Assembly (NCBI GenBank): GCA_009838075.1
Contig: VXSG01000119.1
Span: 56,636 to 120,635, forward strand
Length of the DNA: 64,000 bases
DNA from: Boseongicola sp. SB0665_bin_10
Lineage (GTDB): Bacteria; Pseudomonadota; Alphaproteobacteria; Rhodobacterales; Rhodobacteraceae
Direction: 5' to 3'
Position numbers and translations under genes: made by a program. The notes below the pieces were generated by a model. It did no database searches, had not been told where the DNA came from, and worked only from the letters and a program-made list of their open reading frames with translations. Positions 29,343 through 38,973 of this stretch are shown one piece after another. Positions within the stretch are counted from its first letter, which is position 1. Every line of letters starts with the position of its first letter.

Positions 29343-29906
29343 CTAGTTCGGGTCGATCCAGCCAATGTTTCCGTCATCCCGGCGATACACGACATTGACG
29401 CCAGTTTCCTGCCGTTCGTTCCGAAAGACCAGCACCGGGGCGCCAGCGAGCTCCATCTGCATCACCGCTTCCCCGACGGATAGCGACGGAATCTTCGTTT
29501 CCATCTCTGCGATGATGATCGGCTGAAGCGTGTCAGGTTCCGATTCGTCGTGTCCGTCGGACGACGCGAGGATATAGGCCGAGGCGTCTTGAAGTTCAAC
29601 AGGTCGTTCGCGGCGATGATCCTTCAACCGCCGCTTGTATCGCCGGAGCTGCTTTTCGGCCTTGTCGCAGCTCCGTTCGAAAGCGGCATATATCTCGTGG
29701 TCGTGGCCGCGGGCCTGAACGGTGAGCCCTGTCGAAAGATGGATCACGATTTCACAGACGAACTCGTGGCCGCTCTTCGAGAACACGACGTTCGCATCGG
29801 TCGGCCGTCCCGCGTACTTTCCTGCGATCTCGTCGAGGGACGTCCTGACATGCGACTGAAGCGCCTCGCCAATGTCGATCTTCTTGCCTGTGACCTGATA
29901 CTGCAT
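29343..29906 (-). CDS. hpf: ribosome hibernation promoting factor, long form
   Basis: Binds the 30S decoding region and promotes 100S dimers in stationary phase. 187 residues from ATG 29906: an N-terminal HPF/RaiA domain (MQYQVTGKKIDIGEAL...GHEFVCEIVIHLSTGLTVQARG...DKAEKQLRRYKRRLKDH) and a C-terminal dimerisation domain (IPSLSVGEAVMQMELAGAPVLVFRN), so this is the long form. GGGAGAGG lies a few bases before the ATG. The open frame continues to 30086 without similarity. Confidence 0.94.
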   Translation of the reverse strand: MQYQVTGKKIDIGEALQSHVRTSLDEIAGKYAGRPTDANVVFSKSGHEFVCEIVIHLSTGLTVQARGHDHEIYAAFERSCDKAEKQLRRYKRRLKDHRRERPVELQDASAYILASSDGHDESEPDTLQPIIIAEMETKIPSLSVGEAVMQMELAGAPVLVFRNERQETGVNVVYRRDDGNIGWIDPN

Positions 29907-30098
29907 GGACCTCTCCCGAAATGGTGCGGCCTTCCACCCGCCAGGCGGCTGGAGCCCTGGACATTCAACTACATATGAAACGACCCGACGGCATTGAAGG
30001 TGCGGAGCGTTTCCGGGCATTGGGATTCGCGACGGGATGCATTCGGCATCGGCGCCAAACGCCGTGGAACGCGTTGCCGCTGTCAACCTCGCTTCCGG

Positions 30099-30854
30099 TC
30101 ATGCCATCCGAAACTCCTGGCCCAGGAAGATGCGGCGGACCTTTTCGTCGACGACGACTTCATCCGCGCTTCCGCTCATCAGCACCGTGCCGTCATGGAG
30201 GATGTAGGCCCGGTCGACGATCTGAAGCGTTTCGCGCACGTTGTGGTCGGTAATCAGCACGCCGATTCCCCGGTCCTTGAGCTCGATCACAAGCTCCCGG
30301 ATGTCGCCGACCGCGATCGGGTCGATGCCTGGAAAGGGTTCGTCCAGCAGCAGGTATTTCGGGTCGGCCGCAAGGCTGCGCGCGATCTCGCAGCGTCGGC
30401 GCTCTCCCCCCGACAAGGCGACTGACGGCGTGCGGCGCAAGTGAGCGATGGAGAATTCGTCCAGGAGCTCCTCGAGCCTTTCGCGCCGCTTGGACCTGTC
30501 CTTTTCGACGATCTCGAGAATCGCAAGGATGTTGTCCTCCACGTTGAGGCCCTGGAAGATCGATCGCTCTTGCGGAAGGTAGCCGATGCCAAGTCTCGCG
30601 CGACGATACATGGGGTAGTTGGTGACGTCGCGCCCGTCGACGCGCACCTGTCCGCCATCCGGCATGACCAGCCCTGCAATCGTGTAGAAGCACGTGGTCT
30701 TGCCGGACCCGTTGGGTCCGAGAAGCGCCACGACTTCGCCACGCTTCAGGTCGAGGTTCACGTTCCGGATGATCGGCCGTCTGCGGAAGGACTTCCGCAG
30801 GTTGCGGACATGGAGTCCCCGTTCGGTTTCCGAGGCGACCGTGAGTACCGTCAT
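30099..30854 (-). CDS. lptB: LPS export ABC transporter ATPase LptB
   Basis: Cytoplasmic ATPase of the Lpt machine that moves lipopolysaccharide to the outer membrane. The 251-residue protein has Walker A GPNGSGKTT, QERSIFQGLNVEDN, signature LSGGERRRCEIARSLA, Walker B YLLLDEPFPGIDPIAV and the switch His in ITDHNVRETL. The D-loop residue before GIDP is Pro where Ala is usual, a minor oddity. Overlaps lptA by 4 bp. Confidence 0.97.
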   Translation of the reverse strand: MTVLTVASETERGLHVRNLRKSFRRRPIIRNVNLDLKRGEVVALLGPNGSGKTTCFYTIAGLVMPDGGQVRVDGRDVTNYPMYRRARLGIGYLPQERSIFQGLNVEDNILAILEIVEKDRSKRRERLEELLDEFSIAHLRRTPSVALSGGERRRCEIARSLAADPKYLLLDEPFPGIDPIAVGDIRELVIELKDRGIGVLITDHNVRETLQIVDRAYILHDGTVLMSGSADEVVVDEKVRRIFLGQEFRMA

Positions 30855-31351
30855 TGGTTTCCGCCCCGGGGGTTGAAAATGGTGCGGACGTTGCCTTCCA
30901 TCCGGCCCGATCCCGTTTCGAGGTTGATTGTCAGCCTGTCCCCGGAAATCGAGTTGGGTCCCTGCGTCAGAAGAACATCCCCGCTGAACTGCAATTCGGC
31001 GCCCGCAACGGAATATGCGGCTTCTCTGGCCTCGACCGCTTCGTTGGTCGTGACGAACGTTACGCCGCCCGAGGCAATCAGTCGAGCAATGCCGTTCGCC
31101 CCGAGGCCTTCTTCGCTGTACTCGACCAGCACGCGGCCTGCCGAGAGCCGGAGGGTGTCCTGCAGGACGAGGACATTGCCATCGAAGGTGGCGGACCCGC
31201 TTTCCTGATCCAGGAACAGGGCGTCAGCCGTGACCTCGACGGGCTGAGTCCTGTCGAACCCGGCGGAACCAAGCTTGATTCCCGTAATCTGCGATGAGGC
31301 GGCATGTGCCAGCATGGTCAGCACGAAAATGAGCGCAATGCGTAAGGTCAC
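30851..31351 (-). CDS. lptA: LPS transport periplasmic protein LptA
   Basis: Periplasmic bridge component of LPS transport (OstA/LptA beta-jellyroll). 166 residues with a signal peptide (MTLRIALIFVLTMLAHAASS), then repeating beta strands: PVEVTADALFLDQESGSATFDGNV and GDRLTINLETGSGRMEGNVRTIF. Between lptC and lptB in the standard order, overlapping lptB by 4 bp. Confidence 0.9.
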   Translation of the reverse strand: MTLRIALIFVLTMLAHAASSQITGIKLGSAGFDRTQPVEVTADALFLDQESGSATFDGNVLVLQDTLRLSAGRVLVEYSEEGLGANGIARLIASGGVTFVTTNEAVEAREAAYSVAGAELQFSGDVLLTQGPNSISGDRLTINLETGSGRMEGNVRTIFNPRGGNQ

Positions 31352-31369
31352 GGGTCGCCGTCCTTGGAA

Positions 31370-31981
31370 TCAGGGATGATATACCATCCTCACACCGTCT
31401 TGGAAAACAAGTTGATGTCCGCCGTCAGATTCGGGCCGGACAAGCATCATGGACCCGGCGGAGATCTCCCCGGCCGGTCCGGTGGCCACGATCTTGCCTT
31501 CGGATGCGGCGCTGGCGTGGCGCAGCGACGTCACCAGCCGGTCGGTGGTGACGACATATCCGTTGGTGCTCTCAAGCCGCACGCCCCCGTCAAGCGTGAC
31601 TTCCTGGGTGTTGGAATCGACGGTGCCGGACGGACTCACGATGTCGATGCGGCTGCCGTCCGGCATGTTCAGCACCGCGGTCAGCGTCTCTCCCATGAGC
31701 ACGGTCTGGGACGCGTCCGCCCGAATCTTGCGTGCCGCAAGCGAAATCGCCACCCCGTCGGACGTCACGCCTCCCAGCGATGCGTTCGAGACGCCCTGTT
31801 CTTCGAGGATCCGTGCGACGTCCACTTCGGCATACGGAATGGCGGCATCGGGATCGAGGGATTCGGCCACGAAGAAGAGCGTTGACAATATTGCCAGCGC
31901 CGCAAGCGGCAGGGCGAGCTTCAGCCGGAACACCAGGCGCGAATATCTGTCCGTGGCAGCCATGTCCGACATATAGGACAT
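31370..31981 (-). CDS. lptC: LPS export protein LptC
   Basis: Inner-membrane-anchored LptC, 203 residues, with one N-terminal transmembrane helix (LKLALPLAALAILSTLFFVAE) and a periplasmic domain (VRLESTNGYVVTTDRL, GPAGEISAGSMMLVR). It passes LPS from LptB2FG to LptA. ATGs at 31981, 31972 and 31963 are all possible starts. It lies 5 bp downstream of the RNase D stop. Confidence 0.88.
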   Translation of the reverse strand: MSYMSDMAATDRYSRLVFRLKLALPLAALAILSTLFFVAESLDPDAAIPYAEVDVARILEEQGVSNASLGGVTSDGVAISLAARKIRADASQTVLMGETLTAVLNMPDGSRIDIVSPSGTVDSNTQEVTLDGGVRLESTNGYVVTTDRLVTSLRHASAASEGKIVATGPAGEISAGSMMLVRPESDGGHQLVFQDGVRMVYHP

Positions 31982-31986
31982 TTCGG

Positions 31987-32616
31987 CTAATGGGCGAAGA
32001 CGTCGACGTCTGGCCAGCCGGCGAGGTCAAGACGGGCACGGGTCGGAAGGAAGTCAAATGCCGCCTGCGCCAGGTCCGTCCGGCCCTCGCGCATGAGACG
32101 GTCGTCCAGCTCCTCCTTCAGGCGATGCAGGTAGATCACGTCAGAGGCGGCGTATTCGAGCTGCGCTTCCGTCAGCGTGCCGGCACCCCAGTCGCTCATC
32201 TGCTCGACCTTCGAGATGTCGACGCCCAGAAGCTCGCTGACAAGGTGTTTCAGGCCATGCCGAACCGCATATGTGCGGACGAGCTTGGAGGCGATCTTGG
32301 TGCAGTAGACCGGGGCCGCAAGGGCGCCAAAGCGGTGCAAGAGCGCCGCGATGTCGAAGCGCCCGAAGTGGAAGAGCTTGAGCACGTTCGGGTCGGTCAG
32401 CAGGCGTTCCAGGTTCGGGGCCGTTTCCTGTCCCATGTCGACCTGGACGAGATGCGTGTCCCCATCGCCGGAAGACAACTGAACGAGACAGAGCCGGTCG
32501 CGGTGCGGATTCAGGCCCATGGTCTCGCAGTCGATGGCCACCGACTGGCCGAGGTCAAGACCGTCTGGCAGGTCGCGCTGGTAGAGATTGTTGGCCACGG
32601 GCCCCTCCAGTTGCAT
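31987..32616 (-). CDS. ribonuclease D-like 3'-5' exonuclease
   Basis: A DEDDy exonuclease of about 209 residues lacking HRDC domains, the short form common in alphaproteobacteria. Motifs: AIDCETMGLNPHRDRLCLVQL (ExoI, D-E), FHFGRFDIAALL (ExoII, D) and LEYAASDVIYLHRL (ExoIII, Y..D). It trims RNA 3' ends, possibly tRNA. A GTG seven codons after the ATG is an alternative start. First gene of the lptC-lptA-lptB unit. Confidence 0.9.
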   Translation of the reverse strand: MQLEGPVANNLYQRDLPDGLDLGQSVAIDCETMGLNPHRDRLCLVQLSSGDGDTHLVQVDMGQETAPNLERLLTDPNVLKLFHFGRFDIAALLHRFGALAAPVYCTKIASKLVRTYAVRHGLKHLVSELLGVDISKVEQMSDWGAGTLTEAQLEYAASDVIYLHRLKEELDDRLMREGRTDLAQAAFDFLPTRARLDLAGWPDVDVFAH

Positions 32617-32663
32617 GCCTTGCCTTGATGCACCTGAAGTGCCTGCGCTTCAACCCGGTGCAT

Positions 32664-33872
32664 TCATTGGGCCGTGTCCACGAGGTATCTTTGTGACAGC
32701 GGCAGGCTTGCCGCGCCGAGAGTTCTCGCATCCGCCCCGACCGTGCCGGACATGACGGTTGGATGCGGCAGTCCGGAAAGGTCCATGCGGTCCAGTTCGG
32801 CCTGAACGCTGGCAACCAGGCCTTCCCGGACCCGATCCGGCAGCCAGCCGTCGATCAGCACGTGCTCGAAATCCATGACGGAGACGGACGCGACAATTGC
32901 ATGCGCGATCGCAGGCGCGGCAGCTCTTGTCCAGGCATCGATCAGCTGGGGGGGCACGCACCAGTCCGTCGCGCTCGTCCAAAGCGCGCCTGCTTCGCCT
33001 CCGGCATCGACCACCATCCGTTCCAGGCCGGCAAGGGAGGCGACATCGATGAGTTGGCGCGTTCCTCCGTCCGGGTCCGGAATTGGCATTGGCCCGAGGG
33101 CGCCCGCGTTGCCTGTCGAACCGGTGAACAGCCGACCGCTCAGGACGACCCCGCCCCCAACGAAGTATCCCATGTAGAAATACAGGAAATCGGGCGGCGT
33201 GTCCCGGGCCCCGAAGACAAGTTCCGCGCCGCAGGCACAGGTGGCGTCGTTCTGCAGGAAGACCGGAAAATCGAACAGTGCCGCGACTTCGGAGCGCAGG
33301 TCGAAGTCGCGCCACGCCTCCATGTCTTCGGCGGACGTGCCAAGGATCGCGCCCCACTCCCACAGGAAGAACGGGATCGCGATGCCGAGTCCGGCGACGC
33401 GTGCCCTCCGCCCGGCATCAAGCTGGCCGGAGAGTCGTTCGGCGGCATCCTTGACGAATCGAAGCGTGCCGTCCGGAGCGGGAAAGCGGTAGGTGAGGTG
33501 TTCGCGCGAAAGGATGCGTCCGAGAAAGTCGACGAGCACGAGGTCGATGCTGCGCCGCCCGACCTTCAGGCCGAAGAAGAGCGCTCCGTCCGGGCTCAGC
33601 GCCATGGGCACCGAAGGCTGGCCGACCTTTCCGCGCACAGGCTGTTCGCGGCGCAGCAACCCCTCGTCTTCGAGCTTGCGCGTGATCACGGACACGGTCT
33701 GGGCGGACAGGCCGGTCACGCGCGCGATTTCGGCGCGCGCAAGCGCGCGACGTTGGCGCAGGAGCGAAAGAACCAGCCTTTCGTTCCTGTCCCGCATGTC
33801 GCTCTGGTTCGTGCCGAGAACGCCGGAGACATCCATCCCCGAGGCGGACTTGCCTGAGAATGCTTGCTCCAA
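32664..33872 (-). CDS. ROK-family transcriptional repressor
   Basis: A 402-residue regulator with an N-terminal winged helix (RAEIARVTGLSAQTVSVITRKLEDEGLL) joined to a ROK sugar-kinase-like domain (GLGIAIPFFL, LQNDATCACGAELVFGA, GGGVVLSGRLFTGSTGNAGALG). The usual ROK zinc-site cysteine cluster is not evident. TTG start at 33872 is supported by GGGAGGTG 6 bases upstream. Divergent from the sugar importer, so it most likely represses frcBCAK-type genes and is relieved by the sugar. Confidence 0.9.
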   Translation of the reverse strand: MEQAFSGKSASGMDVSGVLGTNQSDMRDRNERLVLSLLRQRRALARAEIARVTGLSAQTVSVITRKLEDEGLLRREQPVRGKVGQPSVPMALSPDGALFFGLKVGRRSIDLVLVDFLGRILSREHLTYRFPAPDGTLRFVKDAAERLSGQLDAGRRARVAGLGIAIPFFLWEWGAILGTSAEDMEAWRDFDLRSEVAALFDFPVFLQNDATCACGAELVFGARDTPPDFLYFYMGYFVGGGVVLSGRLFTGSTGNAGALGPMPIPDPDGGTRQLIDVASLAGLERMVVDAGGEAGALWTSATDWCVPPQLIDAWTRAAAPAIAHAIVASVSVMDFEHVLIDGWLPDRVREGLVASVQAELDRMDLSGLPHPTVMSGTVGADARTLGAASLPLSQRYLVDTAQ

Positions 33873-33926
33873 GCTTCACCTCCCGGCCTCAGGTTGGGCG
33901 AGCGGCGGAGGCGAGTCAAATTAAAA

Positions 33927-33955
33927 AATAAATCACTATGAGTTATTTATTGACA
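33927..33955. promoter_or_regulatory. operator-like palindrome and -35 of the sugar operon
   Basis: Arms AATAAATCA (33927-33935) and TGAGTTATT (33939-33947) are inverted repeats matching at 8 of 9 positions around CTA, in an AT-rich patch. TTGACA at 33950-33955 follows immediately. This suits a site for the divergent ROK repressor over both promoters. Confidence 0.55.
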
Positions 33956-34036
33956 GCGACCTCGAATCGTGTGATCTCATTCAGCATGCCGCGTTTTCGC
34001 GCGGCCTTGATCACTCGTTCAAGGGAGGAACAGATC

Positions 34037-35053
34037 TTGAAACTCACACATCTCATCGGTGCATCGGCGATTGCCGTTACGGCCGTGGCGGGAAGCGCCA
34101 TGGCAAGCACGACCGTCTGCCTGATCACCAAGACGGACACCAACCCCTTCTTCGTGAAGATGAAGGAGGGCGCGACCGCGAAGGCGGAAGAGCTGGGCAT
34201 GACCCTGAAAGCCTATGCCGGAAAGGTCGACGGCGACAACGAAACCCAGGTCCAGGCCATCGAGACCTGCATAGCAGACGGCGCAAAGGGCATTCTCCTG
34301 ACCGCATCCGACACGGCGTCGATCGTGCCGTCGGTCAAGCAGGCGCGCGACGCCGGGCTCCTGGTGATCGCTCTCGACACGCCGCTTGACCCGATTGATG
34401 CGGCTGACGCCACCTTCGCCACCGACAACTTCCTGGCCGGCGAACTCATCGGCAAGTGGGCGGTCGCCACGCTCGGAGCCGATGCGGCCAATGCCAGGAT
34501 CGCAATGCTGGACATCGCCATCAGCCAGCCGACGGTCGGCGTGCTGCGCGACCAGGGCTTCCTGCAGGGCTTCGGCATTGACCTTGGCGACCCGAACAAG
34601 TGGGGCGACGAGACGGATCCGCGCATCGTCGGCAACGATGTCACGGCAGGTAACGAGGAAGGCGGACGCCGGGCGATGGAGAACCTTCTGGCGAAGGACT
34701 CAGGCATAAACGTCGTCTACACGATCAACGAGCCGGCGGCAGCCGGTGCCTACGAGGCCCTGAAGGCCATCGGTCGCGAGAACGACGTCCTCATCGTTTC
34801 GGTCGACGGCGGCTGTCCAGGCGTCCAGAACGTCAAGGAAGGCGTGATCGGCGCCACGTCGCAGCAGTATCCGCTGCTGATGGCGTCGCTTGGCGTCGAG
34901 GCCGTCAAGAAGTGGGCAGACAGCGGCGAGAAGCCCGCGACCACGCCGGGGAAGGACTTCTTCGACACCGGCGTGGCGCTGGTGACCGACATGCCGGTCG
35001 CAGGCGTGGACTCGATCGATACCGCCGAGGGCACCGCACTCTGCTGGGGCTGA
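34037..35053 (+). CDS. sugar ABC transporter periplasmic substrate-binding protein (FrcB-like)
   Basis: A 338-residue type I (ribose/fructose-class) binding protein. Signal peptide [24 protein letters not shown] is followed by a mature N-terminus ([20 protein letters not shown]) and [40 protein letters not shown], typical of fructose/ribose binders. The start is TTG 34037 with GGAGG upstream; an in-frame earlier start would disrupt the signal peptide. With frcC, frcA and a kinase downstream, the system resembles the Sinorhizobium frcBCAK fructose/mannose/ribose importer; the sugar is inferred. Confidence 0.88.
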   Translation: MKLTHLIGASAIAVTAVAGSAMASTTVCLITKTDTNPFFVKMKEGATAKAEELGMTLKAYAGKVDGDNETQVQAIETCIADGAKGILLTASDTASIVPSVKQARDAGLLVIALDTPLDPIDAADATFATDNFLAGELIGKWAVATLGADAANARIAMLDIAISQPTVGVLRDQGFLQGFGIDLGDPNKWGDETDPRIVGNDVTAGNEEGGRRAMENLLAKDSGINVVYTINEPAAAGAYEALKAIGRENDVLIVSVDGGCPGVQNVKEGVIGATSQQYPLLMASLGVEAVKKWADSGEKPATTPGKDFFDTGVALVTDMPVAGVDSIDTAEGTALCWG

Positions 35054-35071
35054 GGCCTGCTGGCTGAAGTT

Positions 35072-35098
35072 GAAGGGGCGGGCGCATTCCGCCCCTTC
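35072..35098 (+). terminator. GC-rich hairpin after the binding-protein gene
   Basis: Perfect 9-bp stem GAAGGGGCG / CGCCCCTTC with a 9-nt loop and no T-run. It probably stabilises the binding-protein mRNA end or reduces read-through into the permease, allowing more binding protein than permease. Confidence 0.6.
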
Positions 35099-35183
35099 GC
35101 TTGTCTGGACGGGCACCCCAAGGCCCGCCTAAACTGGCGCTTGCCGAGCGCAATCCCGCACCCGCCATGCTGAGGGGAACAAA

Positions 35184-36323
35184 ATGTCCGAAACCACGAC
35201 GAAAGGGCAGGAATTCGAATCGGCGCTGAATCAGGCAAGCGGGAACGTGGCGGAATTCGACGATCACCGTTCAGGTTTCATCCCCTGGCTGCAGCACATC
35301 CTGCACACCAATCCGTCCCTGGTGCCGCTGATCGTTCTCGTGCTGTCCACGCTGGGCCTGGGCGTCTACATCGACTGGGGCGCGATCAGCGCAAGTCTCG
35401 GCCTCGCTTCGCCCGAAGAGGTCTCGAACGGCTCGTTCAGGTTCTTCAAGGCCTTCACGTTGACGCTCATCCTGCAGCAGGTCCAGATCGTGGGCGTGCT
35501 GGCCGCCGCGCAGACGCTGATCATCCTGACGGCGGGCATCGACCTCAGCGTCGGCGCCATCGCGGTGCTTTGCTCGGTCATCATGGGGCAGTTCACGTTT
35601 CGCTACGGAATTCCTCCGGCGGTGTCGGTGGCCATCGGCCTCGCGTTCGGCACCGCGATCGGCGCCGTCTCGGGCTGGCTTGTCAGCCGGATCAAGCTGC
35701 CGCCCTTCATAGTCACGTTGGGAATGTGGCAGATCGTGCTTGCGGCGAACTACCTGTATTCGGCAAACGAGACGATCCGCAGCCAGGACATCGAGGCCGA
35801 GGCGCCGCTCCTTCAATTTCTTGGAACCAAGTACACGTTCTACGGGGCGACCTTCACCCTCGGCGTGATTTCCATGCTGATCATCGCCTTCGCGTTGGCC
35901 TACGCGCTCAGGTCCACCCCCTGGGGACGGCATGTCTATGCCGTCGGCGATGACCCGGAGGCGGCGGAACTCGCTGGCGTCGACAGGCACCGAACTCTCG
36001 TTTCGGTCTACATGCTGGCGGGCCTTATCTGCGCATTCGCCGGCTGGGTCATGATCGGACGGTTCGGTTCGGTCTCGCCGTCGGCCACCACCGGAGTCAT
36101 CGGCAACATCCAGGCGATCACCGCCGTGGTCATTGGCGGCATCTCGCTTTTCGGAGGCCGTGGCTCCATCCTGGGCGCCCTCTTCGGAGCGCTCATCGTC
36201 GGCGTGTTCGAGCTCGGCCTTCGCATGGCCGGCGCCGACCCCCAATGGACGTTTCTCTTGATCGGAGTGCTCATCATCGCCGCTGTCGCGGTCGACCAGT
36301 GGATCAGAAAGGTGTCGATATGA
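35184..36323 (+). CDS. sugar ABC transporter permease (FrcC-like)
   Basis: A 379-residue inner-membrane permease of the ribose/fructose class with about nine or ten hydrophobic segments. LIILTAGIDLSVGAIAVLCSVIMG is the family landmark, and GGISLFGGRGSILGALFGALIVG lies near the C-terminus. The N-terminal 45 residues are cytoplasmic and charged. Stop overlaps the ATPase start (ATATGA). Confidence 0.9.
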   Translation: MSETTTKGQEFESALNQASGNVAEFDDHRSGFIPWLQHILHTNPSLVPLIVLVLSTLGLGVYIDWGAISASLGLASPEEVSNGSFRFFKAFTLTLILQQVQIVGVLAAAQTLIILTAGIDLSVGAIAVLCSVIMGQFTFRYGIPPAVSVAIGLAFGTAIGAVSGWLVSRIKLPPFIVTLGMWQIVLAANYLYSANETIRSQDIEAEAPLLQFLGTKYTFYGATFTLGVISMLIIAFALAYALRSTPWGRHVYAVGDDPEAAELAGVDRHRTLVSVYMLAGLICAFAGWVMIGRFGSVSPSATTGVIGNIQAITAVVIGGISLFGGRGSILGALFGALIVGVFELGLRMAGADPQWTFLLIGVLIIAAVAVDQWIRKVSI

Positions 36324-37105
36324 CGGAGGGGCGCGAACCGATTCTGAGCGCCAGAAGCCTGGTCAAGAAGTTCGGCAAGGTGACGGCGCTCGATCGTTGC
36401 GACTTCGAGCTATATCGCGGCGAGGTCCTGGGCGTGATCGGCGACAACGGCGCCGGCAAGTCCACGCTCATCAAGGCGGTGTCTGGCGCCGTGATGCCGG
36501 ACGAGGGCGAAGTCTTTCTCGAAGGGCGGCAGGTTCATTTCACGTCGCCCATCCATGCCCGTCAGCACGGCATCGAAACCGTGTACCAGACGCTTGCCAT
36601 GTCACCCGCCCTCTCGATTGCCGACAACATGTTCATGGGTCGCGAGTTGCGTCGGTCCGGACTCCTGGGCACCGTCTTTCACATGCTCGACCGTCCGGCG
36701 ATGGAGAGGTTCGCACGCGAAAAGCTGAGCGAACTCGGGCTCATGACGATCCAGAACATCAAGCAGGCCGTCGAGACGCTGTCGGGTGGCCAGCGACAAG
36801 GCGTGGCAGTGGCGCGTGCGGTGGCGTTCGGCTCGAAAGTGATCATTCTCGATGAACCGACAGCGGCGCTTGGCGTGAAGGAAAGCCGCAGGGTGCTTGA
36901 CCTGATCAACGATGTCCGGTCGCGCGGCATACCGATCATCCTGATCAGCCACAACATGCCGCACGTGTTCGAAGTCTCCGACCGGATCCACGTTCACCGG
37001 CTTGGGCGGCGGCTTTGCGTGATTGATCCGAATGAGCACTCGATGTCCGATGCCGTGGCTCTCATGACGGGAGCCATGGAACCTCCGGGAACGGAGGCCG
37101 CGTGA
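36320..37105 (+). CDS. sugar ABC transporter ATPase (FrcA-like, single domain)
   Basis: A 261-residue ATPase with Walker A GDNGAGKSTLI, signature TLSGGQRQGVAVARAVAF, Walker B VIILDEPTAALG and switch ILISHNMPHVFE. A single nucleotide-binding domain, unlike the fused two-domain RbsA; this is the FrcA type. ATG 36320 overlaps the permease stop, and the stop overlaps the kinase start by 4 bp. Confidence 0.92.
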   Translation: MTEGREPILSARSLVKKFGKVTALDRCDFELYRGEVLGVIGDNGAGKSTLIKAVSGAVMPDEGEVFLEGRQVHFTSPIHARQHGIETVYQTLAMSPALSIADNMFMGRELRRSGLLGTVFHMLDRPAMERFAREKLSELGLMTIQNIKQAVETLSGGQRQGVAVARAVAFGSKVIILDEPTAALGVKESRRVLDLINDVRSRGIPIILISHNMPHVFEVSDRIHVHRLGRRLCVIDPNEHSMSDAVALMTGAMEPPGTEAA

Positions 37106-37719
37106 CGTCTGTCCTCAACGCCCGGACAAAGGCTGTTGCCGAACGGATGCGAGCGTTGCCCGAGGGCAGTCGCCGCCTCGTCGCGATCGCCGGGCCTCCA
37201 GGCGCGGGAAAGTCCACCCTGGCCGCCGCCCTGGTGCAGGAGCTGGGACCGACGGCGGCGCTTGTGCCCATGGACGGGTTCCATTTCGACAACGACACCT
37301 TGACGGCGCGCGGCCTGCGAGACCGGAAGGGCGCACCGGAGACCTTCGACCTTGCGGGGCTCTCAGGTCTCCTGGAGCAACTGGTCCGCGAGGACGGGGT
37401 CGCGATACCGGCATTTGACAGGGCCTTGGACAGGGTGGTCGATTCGGGCACGATCGTTCAGGCGGGACATCGGTGGGTGATTGTCGAGGGCAACTACCTT
37501 CTTCTGGACGAGCCGGGCTGGCGCGACCTGGCGCGTCAATGGGACCTTTCCGTGTATCTTGACGAGCCGCATGATGTTCTTGAGGAACGACTGATTGATC
37601 GCTGGCTGGATCTTGGCCTGGCCTTGGATGACGCGCGAGCGTGGGCGCACGGCAATGACCTTCCCAATGCCAGGCGCGTGGCCGCCGCGCGACTTCCGGC
37701 GAACCTCGTTCTTTCGTGA
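37102..37719 (+). CDS. P-loop kinase of the sugar operon (FrcK-like, panthothenate/uridine kinase fold)
   Basis: A 205-residue P-loop phosphotransferase related to uridine/pantothenate kinase (nucleoside/nucleotide kinase family). Walker A AGPPGAGKSTLAAAL, MDGFHFDNDTL, RKGAPETFDLAGL and VEGNYLLLDEPGW are the characteristic segments. In frc operons the equivalent gene (frcK) is last and proposed to phosphorylate the imported sugar. Function on a specific sugar is inferred from context. Confidence 0.85.
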   Translation: MTSVLNARTKAVAERMRALPEGSRRLVAIAGPPGAGKSTLAAALVQELGPTAALVPMDGFHFDNDTLTARGLRDRKGAPETFDLAGLSGLLEQLVREDGVAIPAFDRALDRVVDSGTIVQAGHRWVIVEGNYLLLDEPGWRDLARQWDLSVYLDEPHDVLEERLIDRWLDLGLALDDARAWAHGNDLPNARRVAAARLPANLVLS

Positions 37720-37827
37720 AGGGGAATGTCCCCAAGCGCCCGGCCTCACGGTCCGGCCGTCCCGTCCATCCGCCGCGGAGTCCCGGGGCGACTTCAATGC
37801 CGCGAGACTCATGCGCGGCCGCTGCAC

Positions 37828-38706
37828 CTAGAGCCCGTTGACAGGCACCTTGAGCATCGGCTTCCCGTCCATGTCCCTGGGCACCTCCCCCGCGCGCATG
37901 TTGACCTGCAGTGACGGGATGATCAGCTGGGGCATCGCCAGGGTCGCATCCCGTTCGGTCCGCATCCTGATGAACTCTTCCCGCGTCGTTCCGCCTCCGA
38001 CATGTATGTTGTGCTCGCGTTCGTCCTCCACGGTCGTTTCCCAGCGAATGTCGCGCCCGTTCGGGCCGTAGTCGTGGCACATGAACAGCCGCATCTCGTC
38101 CGGCAAGGACAGGATTCGCACGATGCTGTCATAGAGCTCTCCTGCGTCTCCACCGGGAAAGTCCGCCCGCGCCGAACCGCTGTCCGGCATGAACAGCGTG
38201 TCCCCCACAAAGGCGGCATTCCCGATCACGTGCGTCATGCAGGCCGGCGTGTGTCCGGGTGTGCACAGGGTCACGGCCTCCAGGTTGCCGACCATGTAGG
38301 TGTCGCCGTTCTCGAAGAGCTGGTCGAACTGGCTGCCGTCCCGCTGGAACTCGGTTCCCTCGTTGAAGATCTTGCCGAAGGTTTCCTGAACCGCGAGGAT
38401 TTTCGAGCCGATCCCGATCTTTCCGCCAATCCTGTCCTGAATGTAGGGTGCGGCGGAAAGGTGGTCCGCATGGACGTGCGTCTCGATGATCCAGTCCAGC
38501 ACGAGGCCACGTTCCGTCACTTCGCTGATCAACGCGTCGGCATGTTCGTGAGTGATGCGTCCGGCGGCGTAGTCTATGTCCATGACGCTGTCGAATATGG
38601 CGCAATGATCGCTTCCGGGATCCGAGACGATGTAGCTGATCGTGTTCGATGCCTCGTCGAAATGGCCTGACACATCCGGCTGCACGTCCAGGTTGAAATT
38701 GTCCAT
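37828..38706 (-). CDS. metallo-beta-lactamase-fold hydrolase (BLH / persulfide dioxygenase-like)
   Basis: A 292-residue member of the glyoxalase II/ETHE1 group. Metal ligands: THVHADHLS (HxHxDH), LCTPGHTPACMTHVI and FVGDTLFMPDSG. C-terminal FMCHDYGPNGRD is characteristic of the group related to Blh and persulfide dioxygenases, which detoxify sulfide-derived persulfides. The protein is cytoplasmic with no signal. No bigR-type regulator is adjacent, so the role remains open. Confidence 0.82.
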   Translation of the reverse strand: MDNFNLDVQPDVSGHFDEASNTISYIVSDPGSDHCAIFDSVMDIDYAAGRITHEHADALISEVTERGLVLDWIIETHVHADHLSAAPYIQDRIGGKIGIGSKILAVQETFGKIFNEGTEFQRDGSQFDQLFENGDTYMVGNLEAVTLCTPGHTPACMTHVIGNAAFVGDTLFMPDSGSARADFPGGDAGELYDSIVRILSLPDEMRLFMCHDYGPNGRDIRWETTVEDEREHNIHVGGGTTREEFIRMRTERDATLAMPQLIIPSLQVNMRAGEVPRDMDGKPMLKVPVNGL

Positions 38707-38973
38707 GGAACCTCCCGGTCAATGCGCCATCGACACGCGCCTGCGGCACCCTGCGAATGCTTGCCGCCACTATAGCAGCAGTCACGGGCATGAACAGGTA
38801 CGCGGCGCAGGTGTCGCCGTCCGCCGCGGATGTCGGCAAGGACGGGACGGACGGCCCTGGCGCGGGACATGAACTCGAGAGCGCATTTCGCGGCCGGCCG
38901 GTCGTCTTTTGGGCTGTCGCGTGATCCGTGATGGGCCTATTGCTGGATCAGGCTGCCACCTTTGGAACGCGGG

